Positions 53,055 through 62,237 are shown, numbered from the stretch's first letter. The stretch: 64,000 nt of DNA from Acidovorax soli (GCF_014207955.1 NZ_JACHLK010000002.1:496001-560000), one strand, 5' to 3'. Made by a program: numbers and translations. The notes: a model not told the origin generated them from the letters alone.

Positions 53055-55463
53055 ATGAATTCCGTTGCCAATGGCGCAATGCTGCCCTCGTCACTACCGA
53101 CATCACTCTTGGACCTTCCGATCACGGGCATGACCTGCGCCTCCTGCGTCGGGCGGGTCGAGAAGGCGCTCAAAGCGGTGCCAGGCGTGCGGGACGTGAC
53201 CGTGAACATTGCCACGGAGCGTGCGACCGTGGTGGCCGAGGCATCCGTTGCCGCCCCCGCCTTGGCGGCGGCCGTACAAAAGGCCGGGTACTCAGTGGCC
53301 GAGGAACTGGTGGAGCTTTCTGTTGGCGGGATGACCTGCGCCTCCTGTGTCGGTCGTGTCGAGAAGGCCTTGAAGGCCGTGCCCGGGGTGACGGATGCCG
53401 AAGTCAGCCTGGCCACCGAGCGGGCGCGGGTGCGCCTGCAAGCGGGGGTGGCATCCGATGGCCTCGTGAGAGCCATCCAGAAGGCCGGCTACGAGGCCCA
53501 GGTCGTGACTTCAGATGCACCCGCCCCCCCAAAGTCCGGTGGCGAGCCTTGGTGGCCGGTTGCATTGGCTGCCGTCCTTTGCGTACCGCTCGTGCTGCCC
53601 ATGCTGGGTATGCTGTTCCGGCAGGACTGGGCTCTGAGCGGCTGGATTCAACTGGCTTTGGCCACGCCGGTGCAGTTTTGGCTGGGGGCACGGTTTTACC
53701 GGGCGGGATGGAGGGCGCTGCGCGCCGGCGCGGGCAATATGGACCTGCTGGTGGCTCTGGGCACCTCGGCAGGGTATGGGTTGAGCCTCTACCTGCTCTT
53801 CAAGCACGCAGAGCATGGCACACCCCATCTGTACTTTGAGGCATCGGCTGTGATCATCACCCTCGTGCTTCTGGGGAAGTGGTTGGAAGCGCGGGCCAAG
53901 AGGCAGACCACAGCGGCCATCCAGGCACTCAATGCCCTGCGCCCGGAAGTGGCGCGCGTGCGTACCGCTGCTGGTGACGTCGATCTACCCCTGTCGCAGG
54001 TGAAAGTGGGGGACGACGTGGTCGTTCGCCCCGGAGAGAGAGTGCCGGTGGATGGCGCCGTCATCGAGGGCGCAAGCCAGGTCGACGAATCGCTGATCAC
54101 CGGCGAAAGCCTTCCCGTTGCCAAGAACGTCGGCGACCAAGTGACCGGAGGGGCCGTGAATGCGGAAGGCTTGTTGCTGGTTCGCACGAGCGCCGTCGGC
54201 GCCGAGTCCACGCTATCGCGCATCGTGCGCATGGTGGAATCTGCGCAGGCCAAGAAGGCTCCGATCCAGCGCATGGTGGACAAGGTCAGCGCCGTGTTCG
54301 TCCCCGTAGTCCTCGGCCTTGCCGCACTCACCCTGGTGGGATGGGGCCTTGCGACGGGGAACTGGGAACAGGCCATCCTCAATGCTGTGGCGGTGCTGGT
54401 CATTGCCTGCCCCTGCGCGCTGGGCCTGGCGACTCCGACCGCCATCATGGCGGGGACCGGCGTGGCAGCGCGCCATGGCATCCTGATCAAGGATGCCGAA
54501 GCCCTCGAGATTGCACACCGCATCGACACGGTAGCCTTCGACAAGACCGGCACTCTCACTGAAGGCAGACCCACCATGGCAGCAGCAGTCCCTGCTGAGG
54601 GCGCCCAGGAGCATCTATTGCCGTTTGCCGCGGCCCTGCAGAACGGAAGCGAGCATCCCTTGGCCAGAGCCGTGATGGACGCTGCTCGCAGCCAGTTGAT
54701 CACCGTGCCGCGAGCCACCGACGTCACTGCAGTGGCAGGCCGGGGGATGTCGGCCATCGTCAAGGGGCGCGAGATACGCTTGGGCAGTACCCGGTACATG
54801 AACGAGCTCCTGGTCAGCACTGAAAGTCTGGCGGCGACTGCCGCGCAGATGCAGCAGGAAGGCCGAACCGTGTCCTGGCTTGCCGACGTGACCGACACGC
54901 CGACATTGGTGGGTCTGCTGGCGTTTGGCGATACCGTCAAAGCCAGCGCACGCCAGGCGATAGCGCAGCTGCACGGCCTGGGCATCGAGACCGTCCTGGT
55001 GACCGGGGACAACCAAGGCAGCGCGGCCGCGGTGGCCAAAGCGTTGGGCATAGACCAGGTCCGTGCTGATGTGCTGCCTGAAGGCAAAGCCGAAATCGTC
55101 GCGCAACTCAAATCCGGTGGTCGGCAAGTTGCGATGGTCGGGGATGGAATCAACGACGCCCCCGCGCTGGCGGCGGCCAACGTGGGAATCGCCATGTCCA
55201 CAGGCACGGATGTGGCCATGCATGCGGCTGGCATCACGCTCATGCGTGGGGATCCGGCGTTGATCGCGGATGCCATTGACATCTCGCGGCGCACCTACGC
55301 CAAGATCCGCCAGAACTTGTTTTGGGCCTTTGCCTACAACGTGGTGGGTATCCCGTTGGCGGCTTTTGGCTTGCTCAACCCCATGGTGGCGGGCGCCGCA
55401 ATGGCGCTCAGCAGCGTGAGTGTCGTGACCAATGCCCTTACCCTGCGGTCCTGGAAGAAGTGA
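53055..55463 (+). CDS. copA: Cu(I)-exporting P1B ATPase CopA
   Basis: 802 residues from ATG 53055. Two N-terminal HMA domains with GMTCASC (residues about 25 and 92) precede the ATPase core: [39 protein letters not shown]. The CPC-A-LATP pattern with CxxC HMAs is the Cu(I) group. It has a CueR-type promoter and copZ divergently placed. The 3' end has no gene within 114 bases. It is distinct from the SilP-type ATPase at 37458. Confidence 0.95.
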   Translation: MNSVANGAMLPSSLPTSLLDLPITGMTCASCVGRVEKALKAVPGVRDVTVNIATERATVVAEASVAAPALAAAVQKAGYSVAEELVELSVGGMTCASCVGRVEKALKAVPGVTDAEVSLATERARVRLQAGVASDGLVRAIQKAGYEAQVVTSDAPAPPKSGGEPWWPVALAAVLCVPLVLPMLGMLFRQDWALSGWIQLALATPVQFWLGARFYRAGWRALRAGAGNMDLLVALGTSAGYGLSLYLLFKHAEHGTPHLYFEASAVIITLVLLGKWLEARAKRQTTAAIQALNALRPEVARVRTAAGDVDLPLSQVKVGDDVVVRPGERVPVDGAVIEGASQVDESLITGESLPVAKNVGDQVTGGAVNAEGLLLVRTSAVGAESTLSRIVRMVESAQAKKAPIQRMVDKVSAVFVPVVLGLAALTLVGWGLATGNWEQAILNAVAVLVIACPCALGLATPTAIMAGTGVAARHGILIKDAEALEIAHRIDTVAFDKTGTLTEGRPTMAAAVPAEGAQEHLLPFAAALQNGSEHPLARAVMDAARSQLITVPRATDVTAVAGRGMSAIVKGREIRLGSTRYMNELLVSTESLAATAAQMQQEGRTVSWLADVTDTPTLVGLLAFGDTVKASARQAIAQLHGLGIETVLVTGDNQGSAAAVAKALGIDQVRADVLPEGKAEIVAQLKSGGRQVAMVGDGINDAPALAAANVGIAMSTGTDVAMHAAGITLMRGDPALIADAIDISRRTYAKIRQNLFWAFAYNVVGIPLAAFGLLNPMVAGAAMALSSVSVVTNALTLRSWKK

Positions 55464-55577
55464 GGGGCGCAGGGCCGTCGTCAATATGAAGAACCAGGCG
55501 GCTCCAAGGGACCAGGGAGATGGATCCAGACGAAGATTTCGGACGTCTTTCCTGGCGCTCTGGTATGCCGCGAGGTT

Positions 55578-56207
55578 CTACACCGGCTGCGTCCGCAGTG
55601 AACACCCAGGGCCGCGCGTCCACTCGCTGAATGCCCACAAATCTGCGTGTGAGGAATGGACCAGATCGAGCTCCGGCCCGACGTTCGGTGTCCCATTGGG
55701 ACCGCGGCAAATCAGTGCTCGATGGACGGCCGGAGCGATCCCACGAAAATACGGCAGGAAGTCATCTACAAACGCCACTGGCGCAAGGCGCTCGATGGCC
55801 TCAGCCTTCGGGCTTCGCTCCCCTGCTGCGACTCCTGTGGCGATCACGCGCTCGATCGGAAACCCCGCATCCCGCAGATTCCTCAGGCGCGCCGCTTCAA
55901 ACTGCTGGGCCAGAGCTGAGACGCAGACCAGTTCGTAGCCCGCATCGTAGAGCACATGGCTGGCTTCGACAGCCCGCTCCAGTGGTGGCACGCAAGACCA
56001 GAACTGCTCATCCATGCAGGCCCGCAACGCCGCCAGGCGATCCCCCTGCAGAAACTCGACCGCCCAGCGGTGATGCGGAAAGTACGCGTCCTTGTCCCGC
56101 TCGACGGGCCGCTGGCCAAACGCGCGCTCCCAGACCGAGGCATAAGCCAGGCCATAGTCGAGCAGCACCCCATCCGCATCCAGGGCGATGATTGGCTTGG
56201 TGCTCAT
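55578..56207 (-). CDS. HAD-superfamily hydrolase-like protein
   Basis: 209 residues from ATG 56207. The HAD nucleophile motif DADGVLLD is at about 9-16, with LVCVSALAQQ and VAFVDDFLPYF as the later motifs, where DD is the typical acidic pair. HAD enzymes are mostly phosphatases; the substrate is unknown. It ends in an unrelated tail (about 190-209). Followed upstream by a metallophosphoesterase on the same strand (108 bases away). Confidence 0.75.
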   Translation of the reverse strand: MSTKPIIALDADGVLLDYGLAYASVWERAFGQRPVERDKDAYFPHHRWAVEFLQGDRLAALRACMDEQFWSCVPPLERAVEASHVLYDAGYELVCVSALAQQFEAARLRNLRDAGFPIERVIATGVAAGERSPKAEAIERLAPVAFVDDFLPYFRGIAPAVHRALICRGPNGTPNVGPELDLVHSSHADLWAFSEWTRGPGCSLRTQPV

Positions 56208-56315
56208 GTCGATGATCCTCCAGCAAGATCTCATTGCAATTGCGCTCGTGGGGCCGGCGAGCATGCCATCGGTAGGTGACCACCCGCGTGCTTGCAGACG
56301 CGTCGCAGTCTCTGC

Positions 56316-57116
56316 TCAGCCCACATCCACACAGAAATCCACCCGGAACTCCGAATTCTGCATGCCACCCCCTCGGCGCCTGTAGCCTCTGGGGTTGGTG
56401 ACGATCCGAGTCCCCCGCACCTGATAGTCCTGGCTCTCATGGACGTGCCCATGGATCCAGGTGCCGGCCTTTCCCATCAGCGCTTCCAGGTCGCTGGCGT
56501 AGCAAGGTGACAGCGGGTGGGCTTCAAACCCCTGCGGGATTGATCGCGGATGCGGTGCATGGTGGGTGACCACCACCGTGTTCTCTGGATCACCCAGGCC
56601 CAGTTGCTCCTGCAGCCACTGCCGGCTCGCGTCATGCCGGCGCCCGGCCATTGCCGGCACCAGGCGGTGCTTGCGTTCGTGCCAGTACATCTCCGCCGGC
56701 CGGGTGATCTTGATCCGCGGGTAGTCGCTCATGCGATGGCGCGCGGTGTTCATCGCCATCAGCTTCTCGTCGGCGCCGTGCAGCGCATAGTCCGTCCAGA
56801 GCGTGCACCCCAGGAACCGAACCTCCCCGATCACGACGGCATCGTTCTCCAGGTAGTGGACCTGGTAGTCACTGGCGAGCTTGCGCATCACGTCAATGTG
56901 CTTGTCCCAATGCTGGCTGTAGAACTCGTGGTTGCCGTCCACGTAGATGACGGGCTTTCCCGGGAAGGTCTCGCGTGCCCAGCGCAGCCCGCCCGTGCCC
57001 TCGGTGGTGTCGCCGGCCAGCACCACCACGTCGACGGTCTGGAGGAAGTGCGGGTCCAGCCGCGGCCTGAAGGGAGCCAGGTCCAGATGCAGGTCCGAGT
57101 ACACGAGCAGTTTCAT
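56316..57116 (-). CDS. metallophosphoesterase
   Basis: 266 residues from ATG 57116. All calcineurin-type motifs are visible: YSDLHLDL (D-x-H), VLAGDTTEG (GD), VDGNHEFY (GNHE), VTHHAPH and GHVHES (GHxH). It is a complete enzyme that hydrolyses phosphoesters using two metal ions; the substrate may be a nucleotide or protein. It is probably cotranscribed with the HAD gene and the small proteins upstream. Confidence 0.85.
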   Translation of the reverse strand: MKLLVYSDLHLDLAPFRPRLDPHFLQTVDVVVLAGDTTEGTGGLRWARETFPGKPVIYVDGNHEFYSQHWDKHIDVMRKLASDYQVHYLENDAVVIGEVRFLGCTLWTDYALHGADEKLMAMNTARHRMSDYPRIKITRPAEMYWHERKHRLVPAMAGRRHDASRQWLQEQLGLGDPENTVVVTHHAPHPRSIPQGFEAHPLSPCYASDLEALMGKAGTWIHGHVHESQDYQVRGTRIVTNPRGYRRRGGGMQNSEFRVDFCVDVG

Positions 57117-57145
57117 GGATGCTCCGTTGAAGGCGTTGCGCGGAC

Positions 57146-57436
57146 TCATGGCCAACAGCGGCGAGGCTTCTTGCGCGCCCTGACCATCGGCGCGAAGCCT
57201 GCGCGCTGAATGCGTGCGGAAACCAGTCTCCCTTTCAGCAGCCTCCCTGGTTCGGTCGTGATCACGAACTGTGGTGGCTCGTCCCCGTCAGCGCTACTCC
57301 TGGCCAGCGAGAAGTACACGCGAGCGCCCACCGTCCACCCCATCCCAGGCGGCAAGGGAATGCGATTGCGACTGTCGATGTGCACTCTGCGCTCGGGCTC
57401 GAATCGCTTACTGACGGATTGGGGGTTTAAAGGCAT
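57146..57436 (-). CDS. small protein with an AbrB-like stretch
   Basis: 96 residues from ATG 57436. RRVHIDSRNRIPLPPGMGW resembles the start of AbrB/SpoVT DNA-binding domains (IDSKGRI-LP), but the fold is not confirmed. The C-terminus is basic (MVRARKKPRRCWP). It overlaps the upstream small gene by 10 bases and precedes the metallophosphoesterase by 29 bases. Confidence 0.45.
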   Translation of the reverse strand: MPLNPQSVSKRFEPERRVHIDSRNRIPLPPGMGWTVGARVYFSLARSSADGDEPPQFVITTEPGRLLKGRLVSARIQRAGFAPMVRARKKPRRCWP

Positions 57437-57639
57437 AGCAATCCTTGGATGACATCCCAGCCCACATTGACAACATGGGTGATTTCGGAGGGAGCCAGCA
57501 CGTCTCGGTGCAGGTGACCGTGGTAGAGCCGGCGAAACGAGTGGTTTACGCTCACCGGGCATCGCAGCGTGCACATAGGGCCGGGATCGCTCCGTGGCCA
57601 GGGTGCGCTGAAATAGGTTCGTGCGTCGTTGAAATCCAT
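57427..57639 (-). CDS. small protein of unknown function
   Basis: 70 residues from ATG 57639 (MDFNDARTYFSAPWPRSDPG). It has one His-rich spot (YHGHLHRDV) and ends overlapping the next start by 10 bases. No family recognised. The overlap and shared direction support coding, but the gene is weakly supported. Confidence 0.35.
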   Translation of the reverse strand: MDFNDARTYFSAPWPRSDPGPMCTLRCPVSVNHSFRRLYHGHLHRDVLAPSEITHVVNVGWDVIQGLLCL

Positions 57640-57661
57640 AGTGCGTGGCAAGGAAACGGAA

Positions 57662-58042
57662 CTATTGCCAGGGCGGCAGCAGCTCGCCGCCATGGGCTGG
57701 CCACGAGCCGACAGATACCGCGTCCCAGACGACATCGCTCACGTCAGCCGAAATCGTCCCGATGGCAAGCTGGCCACGCAGTTCCATCAACATCCGCAGG
57801 TCCTCGTCTTCTTCGGGAGATGCTGCCAGGTGATAGTTGCGACCCGATCCCGTCTTGACCATTGCGCTCGCAAGATCGATGGCAGCCAATGCCGAAGTAA
57901 CTCTGAGTGTCATGGGCCCCAGCATCGCGACGATGTGCAGCGTCCCGGTTCCACGTCGAAGGATTCGCCAATGATCCAGTTGGACCTCGGGCTGGACTTG
58001 AAGATCGGGGGCGGGACGCTCATTGAGAAATTGAATCTGCAC
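57662..58042 (-). CDS. hypothetical protein of unknown function
   Basis: 126 residues from a GTG at 58042 (reading MQIQFLNERPAPDLQV). It has an IVAMLGPMTLRVTSALAAID segment and an acidic middle (AASPEEDEDLRMLM). No signal peptide, membrane helix or known domain was seen. Third of the small genes upstream of the metallophosphoesterase; 22 bases separate it from the next. Confidence 0.4.
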   Translation of the reverse strand: MQIQFLNERPAPDLQVQPEVQLDHWRILRRGTGTLHIVAMLGPMTLRVTSALAAIDLASAMVKTGSGRNYHLAASPEEDEDLRMLMELRGQLAIGTISADVSDVVWDAVSVGSWPAHGGELLPPWQ

Positions 58043-58200
58043 GATGCAGGACCTTGTTTTTGATCAAAAGAGCGAACAGGATGAGGGCCTCGTTTGCGAT
58101 GAATCGCTGCAGTGCGATCCAGGCCTGCATGTCCAGATCGAGGATCAGTCCAAGGCTGAGAAGACACTGGCATGAGGACTCCGCGGCAGCCGTCCGGAAG

Positions 58201-58258
58201 TGGAAATCATCAGATTTCCATTGAAATGCGACTAGTTAGACGTGGTCTTTTTAGTCGC
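58201..58258. promoter_or_regulatory. palindromes upstream of the XRE regulator
   Basis: Two inverted repeats precede the gene at 58279: a perfect TGGAAATC-ATCA-GATTTCCA (58201-58220) and GCGACTA ... TAGTCGC (58229-58235, 58252-58258). They are likely operators for the XRE protein. The rest of the 236-base gap 58043-58278 holds nothing recognised. Confidence 0.45.
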
Positions 58259-58278
58259 CATCGGCGGAAATCGAGTGA

Positions 58279-58590
58279 ATGCCAACTCGAAAGTCAGATC
58301 CGCCAAAAGCTGCCGTCGGTCGCGCGCTCAAGGAGCTGCGCACCGCTCGCGGCTTCACGCAGGAGGATCTGATGTCGTCGATCAGCCGACGGCACGTTGG
58401 ACGTCTTGAGCAGGGCGAACAACTTCCCAGCATTGGCATGGTGGAACACCTCGCTGAAGGCCTGCAGGTCCATCCAATGACTCTCCTGGCGGTTGCATAT
58501 GCACGCCGATTCGATGCAGCATCGGTTGAAAAAGTGCTGAAGTCGGTGAGAGCCGACCTCTCTACACTGCTGCCCGAGGACGCGTCCTAG
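58279..58590 (+). CDS. XRE-family transcriptional regulator
   Basis: 103 residues. The helix-turn-helix is at about 14-70: GRALKELRTARGFTQEDLMS, SRRHVGRLEQGEQLPSIG, typical of XRE/Cro regulators. It ends 29 bases into the convergent gene at 58562. The palindromes just upstream suggest autoregulation. It may be the controller of the island's mobility or of a toxin-antitoxin-like function; that is inference. Confidence 0.8.
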   Translation: MPTRKSDPPKAAVGRALKELRTARGFTQEDLMSSISRRHVGRLEQGEQLPSIGMVEHLAEGLQVHPMTLLAVAYARRFDAASVEKVLKSVRADLSTLLPEDAS

Positions 58591-59023
58591 ACTTCTTTGC
58601 CCGCTGTGGGTGGCTTGCTTCGTCCATGATGGCTTCGATGCCTGTCAACATAGTCAGCGACTCTTCGTCGTTCGGACGATTGAGCAGCCTGTTCACGATC
58701 TCTCGGTCTGCAGCCACGCTCAAGACCATCATCACTTCGCGCAGCTGCTGCATGCTGCCTTCAAATAGCTCGCCATTTGCTGGGGGAGAGGGATGGCTCT
58801 TTGCCATCAGCAGCAATGCCATGGCGATCGCAGCATTGGGTGTGCCATCAGGTCCTTGCGTGCCTTCGCCCCACAACATGGCCCGAAGCTGATCGGAAAC
58901 GCAGACCAACTGGCTGTCGCTGAGGCTCTTCGGAAGGATTGCGCTCCAGCCCCCGGCGTCAAGAATGCCTGCAAGGTCCATCTCACTGAAATGGCCAATC
59001 TGTTCTCTGTCTAACTGCAACAT
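58562..59023 (-). CDS. hypothetical protein of unknown function
   Basis: 153 residues from ATG 59023 (MLQLDREQIGHFSEMDLAGI); a TTG at 59032 would add three. It is helical and mixed-charge with a basic tail (RAKKSRTRPRAAV) and no known domain. It overlaps the XRE gene tail to tail. The inverted repeat at 59040 lies just before its start and before the next gene. Confidence 0.5.
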   Translation of the reverse strand: MLQLDREQIGHFSEMDLAGILDAGGWSAILPKSLSDSQLVCVSDQLRAMLWGEGTQGPDGTPNAAIAMALLLMAKSHPSPPANGELFEGSMQQLREVMMVLSVAADREIVNRLLNRPNDEESLTMLTGIEAIMDEASHPQRAKKSRTRPRAAV

Positions 59024-59039
59024 GCTCTTCAAATAATTG

Positions 59040-59065
59040 TGGGACTAGTTGGTCCCATTTGGGAC
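59040..59065. promoter_or_regulatory. inverted repeat operator in the divergent gap
   Basis: TGGGAC-TAGTTG-GTCCCA (59040-59057) followed by a third half-site TGGGAC at 59060. It lies between the divergent genes at 58562 and 59161 and is a likely binding site for the XRE-type product at 59161. Confidence 0.5.
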
Positions 59066-59160
59066 TGAGCGTGCGAAGATAGCTGAACTTTCTCCGCGCA
59101 AATGCCGTTTGAAACCGGCCATGTGCAAATGGAAAGTTCCCGGTTGCCTTGCATTGACAT

Positions 59161-59643
59161 ATGCGCAACCGAAGCGTTGTCTTGAACCTTTTTTGCCACC
59201 CGCCCTTGACGAGTCGATTGGATCTTTCCCGCTTGGTTGAACTCGACAGCCAGCTTCGCGAACTGGCGAAGCAGCAAGGTGCAGGCACGCCCAGGAGCGG
59301 CTGGGTGAAGACGGTGCGCCTGGCGCTCGGGATGAACTCGGCGACTCTAGGCCGTCGCATCGGCATCTCTCCGCAGGGGGTCCGGAGACTGGAGCAGTCG
59401 GAAGCGGAAGGCTCGATTTCCCTCAACACACTGGCCAAGATTGCCGATGGATTGAACTGCGACGTACGGTACGTTCTGGTCCCCAGGATCAGCCTGGTCG
59501 ATCAAGTGATGGCGCGGGCCACGGAGCACTCCAAAGGCGCGGGTTCGATGGGAGCTGGCAGCACCCCGATGAACATTGACGGCCAATCGTTGGTTGTGCT
59601 CGCATCGCTTCTTTCGCGCATCGACAAACGCGCGTTTTGGTAG
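59161..59643 (+). CDS. mobile mystery protein A-like XRE protein
   Basis: 160 residues. ELDSQLRELAKQQGAGTPRS, GWVKTVRLALGMNSATLGRR and IGISPQGVRRLEQSEAEGSI then LNTLAKIADGLNCDVRYVLV match mobile mystery protein A, an XRE-type protein usually paired with the Fic-domain mobile mystery protein B. The B partner is absent here; the next gene is the integrase. The N-terminal 25 residues before LVELD are doubtful. Confidence 0.65.
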   Translation: MRNRSVVLNLFCHPPLTSRLDLSRLVELDSQLRELAKQQGAGTPRSGWVKTVRLALGMNSATLGRRIGISPQGVRRLEQSEAEGSISLNTLAKIADGLNCDVRYVLVPRISLVDQVMARATEHSKGAGSMGAGSTPMNIDGQSLVVLASLLSRIDKRAFW

Positions 59644-59806
59644 CTGGCGTGACCTGCTGCTGAAGAGGAGTGCAGTACGCCGGCAGGACAGGCCCACAAG
59701 ACAGCCCGCGGGTTGTGGCGCGGGCGGCTTGAACGCCTATAGTGGCTGCAGTCGGCGCTGTTCCTCGTGAAATGCGGTTGCGGGGCCGAGTCCAAAAGGA
59801 GGCGTG

Positions 59807-60739
59807 GTGGGGGAACTGGATGACTATCTGCAGGCTGCCGACCGTGAAACCACGGTTCGGAGCTACGCAGCTGCGATCAAGCACTTCGAGCAGGACTGGA
59901 AAGGCCTGCTGCCGGCCACCAGCGATACCGTCGCTCGCTACCTCGTGGCCTACGCGAGCACGCACAAGGTCAGCACCTTGAGGCAAAGGCTGGCGGCGCT
60001 CGCGCGCTGGCATGCAGAACAGGGCTTTGCGGACCCGACCAAGACACCGCTGGTGCGAAAGGTGCTCAGGGGCATCGTGGCAAAGCACCCGTCCAAACAG
60101 AAACAGGCGCGCCCCCTTGAACTCGACCAGCTACAGAAGATTTCCGAATGGCTGCAGGCCGCTCAGCGCGCCGCACGCGAACGAGGCGATGAAGCGGCGT
60201 TGCTGCAGCTGACGCGCAACAGGTCCATCGTGCTGTTTGGGTTTTGGCGCGCATTTCGATCCGACGAGATCGTCAATATGCGCGTGGAGAACGTGACAGC
60301 CATTGCCGGCAAGGGTCTGACCTGCAGGCTGGATCGCAGCAAGGCGGATCGCGCGATGGAGGGCCGCACTTTCCATTGCCCGGCACTATCCAGGCTGTGC
60401 CCAGTGGACGCCTATCTGGAATGGATCGCGGTCAGCGGCCGTCTGGCCGGCCCGGTGTACTGCGGCATCGACCAGTGGGGCCACATGTCCGATCGACCCA
60501 TGCACCCCACCAGCCTGATTCCCTTGCTGCGCAAGATGTTCCATGACGCCGGCGTCGAGTCTGCTGAAGGCTATTCGAGCCATTCGCTGCGGCGCGGATT
60601 TGCGGGATGGGCACGCGCCAGCGGGTGGGATATCAAGGAGATGATGGAGTACGTTGGATGGCGCGACATGGAGTCGGCGCTGAGGTACCTGGATGCCCCG
60701 ACCGCCGGACTGCAGGAGCGCTTCGAAAGCGGGCTCTGA
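59807..60739 (+). CDS. tyrosine recombinase / integrase
   Basis: 310 residues from GTG 59807, with AAAGGAGG just upstream; another GTG is at 59804. The N-terminal SAM-like domain (about 1-85) is followed by the catalytic domain with FWRAFRSDEIV (Arg), SHSLRRGFAGWA (His-x-x-Arg), VGWRDMESALRYLD (nucleophile Tyr). It is complete and probably mobilised the island. No tRNA gene or direct repeat flanking the site was seen. Recombination at its target would explain the truncated pentapeptide gene on the right. Confidence 0.88.
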   Translation: MGELDDYLQAADRETTVRSYAAAIKHFEQDWKGLLPATSDTVARYLVAYASTHKVSTLRQRLAALARWHAEQGFADPTKTPLVRKVLRGIVAKHPSKQKQARPLELDQLQKISEWLQAAQRAARERGDEAALLQLTRNRSIVLFGFWRAFRSDEIVNMRVENVTAIAGKGLTCRLDRSKADRAMEGRTFHCPALSRLCPVDAYLEWIAVSGRLAGPVYCGIDQWGHMSDRPMHPTSLIPLLRKMFHDAGVESAEGYSSHSLRRGFAGWARASGWDIKEMMEYVGWRDMESALRYLDAPTAGLQERFESGL

Positions 60740-60772
60740 CATCGCTTGGACAACACCCAACCCGAGGCATGC

Positions 60773-61177
60773 ATGCAGCCCATTCTTGCCCCTCACGTGC
60801 GCACCTTCGTCGACTGCCTGACGGATCTGCCGGTACAGCCTTCATCTGTGTGGCTGATCGGTTCGCAGGCCAGTGGCCGAGCCCAGGCAGGCTCCGACAC
60901 AGATCTGCTCGTGTTCGGCCCGCCCGGGTTGATCGACGCGATCCGGGCGACACTTTCTCAGCCACACGGGATCGACTGCATGGTGCTTGTAAACGGCGAC
61001 GACTTCGAGGACCCCTGGCAGGAAAAAGGCGGCTCCCTTTCCCGCTGGCGTTGGGCCTTGAAGTCAGCCACCGAAGCCCAGTACGAAGGGAACAAATTCA
61101 TCGCAGATGAGCCTGGTGGATCGCTCGGCCAATTTGAGACGCGGCAAGAGAGAGCCATCCGCATCTGGTCCAGTTGA
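60773..61177 (+). CDS. minimal nucleotidyltransferase (Pol-beta type)
   Basis: 134 residues from ATG 60773. The motif GSQASGRAQAGSDTDLLVFG is that of minimal nucleotidyltransferases of MNT/HepT-type and antitoxin families (GSxARG-x-SDxDL). A TTG at 60746 is also in frame. Lies 33 bases after the integrase stop. It could be an antitoxin or a tRNA/aminoglycoside-type enzyme; substrate unknown. Confidence 0.65.
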   Translation: MQPILAPHVRTFVDCLTDLPVQPSSVWLIGSQASGRAQAGSDTDLLVFGPPGLIDAIRATLSQPHGIDCMVLVNGDDFEDPWQEKGGSLSRWRWALKSATEAQYEGNKFIADEPGGSLGQFETRQERAIRIWSS

Positions 61178-61299
61178 AGGCGAGCGGCATGCGAGTCTTC
61201 CCACCTGAAGTCAGGCAGGCCCGTCGACCGACATCGCTAGCACCCATGGCAACGAGCTGGATCAATCGGGCGCCACTGGGCCATCAAACAGGAGAGAAG

Positions 61300-61719
61300 A
61301 TGCTTCTTGTGTATGTGGATACCGGTGGAATGCTCAAGGAAGTCGCAGCCTTGGAGGCTGCTGGCCTTCTGAAAACGCACTACTTCCCCTTCGAGCAGCG
61401 AAATCGCCGGGTCAAGGCCTTCGTGCCTGGCTCGGGCGCTTCCTGGAAGCAAAGCAATCTGAGTTGGAAAGAGGCCCCTGGAACTTGGAACGACTACAAG
61501 CCCTCGGCGCTGTTTGAACCGCTACGCAAGTTGCTGGGCGCCAAGGTCGATGCGCAGCACCTTGATTCCGGGGTCAAGGCCGGTTGCTCAGTTTTCCTCA
61601 CGAGCGACAAGACGGACATTTGGTCCAAGCGCGATGCAATACAGGCGCTCGCCAACATCCGCGTCCTCCATATGCCTTCCGAGTTGGCGACACTGAGGCA
61701 GCTAGCAAACCAAGGGTAA
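61300..61719 (+). CDS. PIN-like domain protein
   Basis: 139 residues from ATG 61300, preceded by GGAGAG. VYVDTGGML near the start gives an acidic residue, and DAQHLDSGVKAGCSVFLTSD followed by KTDIWSKRDAI matches the C-terminal part of PIN-domain RNases (D-x-H, FLTxD). The middle is atypical (PGSGASWKQSNLSWKEAPG). It may be a toxin-type RNase or a degenerate PIN. It is the last cargo gene before the chromosome junction. Confidence 0.5.
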   Translation: MLLVYVDTGGMLKEVAALEAAGLLKTHYFPFEQRNRRVKAFVPGSGASWKQSNLSWKEAPGTWNDYKPSALFEPLRKLLGAKVDAQHLDSGVKAGCSVFLTSDKTDIWSKRDAIQALANIRVLHMPSELATLRQLANQG

Positions 61720-61760
61720 ACCCGGATCTGCTAACGGAATAATTTGCACGGGAAACGAGA

Positions 61761-62093
61761 TCACCCCAGATCGCAGCGGTACCAGCGCGCATCGGTCAGT
61801 TCGGCCAGCTGAAAGTTGGCCAGGCCGGCGCGGCAACCAAGCCAGCGGCTGTCGACCAGGGTCGATTTCTCGAACGAGGCCCCGGCCAGGGTGCAATCGG
61901 TGAACTGCGCGCCGCGCAGCTCCAGCCGCGACAGGTCCGCCCCTTCGAAATCGCACTGCTCGAAATGCAGCGGGCCCGGCCCGCGCTCCAGCAGCGCCAG
62001 CACATCGTCCCGCGACAGGGTCTGGCCGGTGATGGGGGCCGCCGCGGGCGCTGCTGCGGCAGCAGACGAAGAACAGGCGTAGGAAGCGGTCAT
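61761..62093 (-). pseudogene. pentapeptide-repeat protein, C-terminally truncated
   Basis: From ATG 62093: signal-like start (ASYACSSSAAAAAPAAAPIT) then repeats with the A(D/N)LxX pattern (CDFEGADLSRLELRGAQF, TDCTLAGASFEKSTLVDSRW). The repeat tract ends abruptly at 61761 after DARWYRCDLG. The adjacent island DNA likely cut the gene. This marks the right junction of the island. Confidence 0.6.
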
Positions 62094-62132
62094 GGCAGCA
62101 AGCAAAATCAGGAAGATAGAGTGCGCGGGCTC

Positions 62133-62237
62133 ATACGGATTCGCATTCGACCGTATAACTAGGCGGGAAGCCGCAGACAGTGCTTCAGCACGGCAAGGCG
62201 AACCAACGACGTTAGACGGTTGAAGGCGAATCCGTAT
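62133..62237 (+). repeat. 105-bp repeat element, copy 1
   Basis: Bounded by ATACGGATT and AATCCGTAT, which form terminal inverted repeats. Its core reads TAGGCGGGAAGCCGCAGACA ... CAGCACGGCAAGGCGAACCA and includes a small hairpin GTGCTTCAGCAC. The second copy lies inverted at 63789. The right end overlaps the stop codon of the SMR gene. It resembles a miniature inverted-repeat element or a repeat of the local genome. Confidence 0.75.

Noticed and set aside
62133..62237. Integron attC site
   Set aside because: The ends (ATACGGATT) and core do not have attC boxes, no intI is near, and the copies flank ordinary chromosomal genes.
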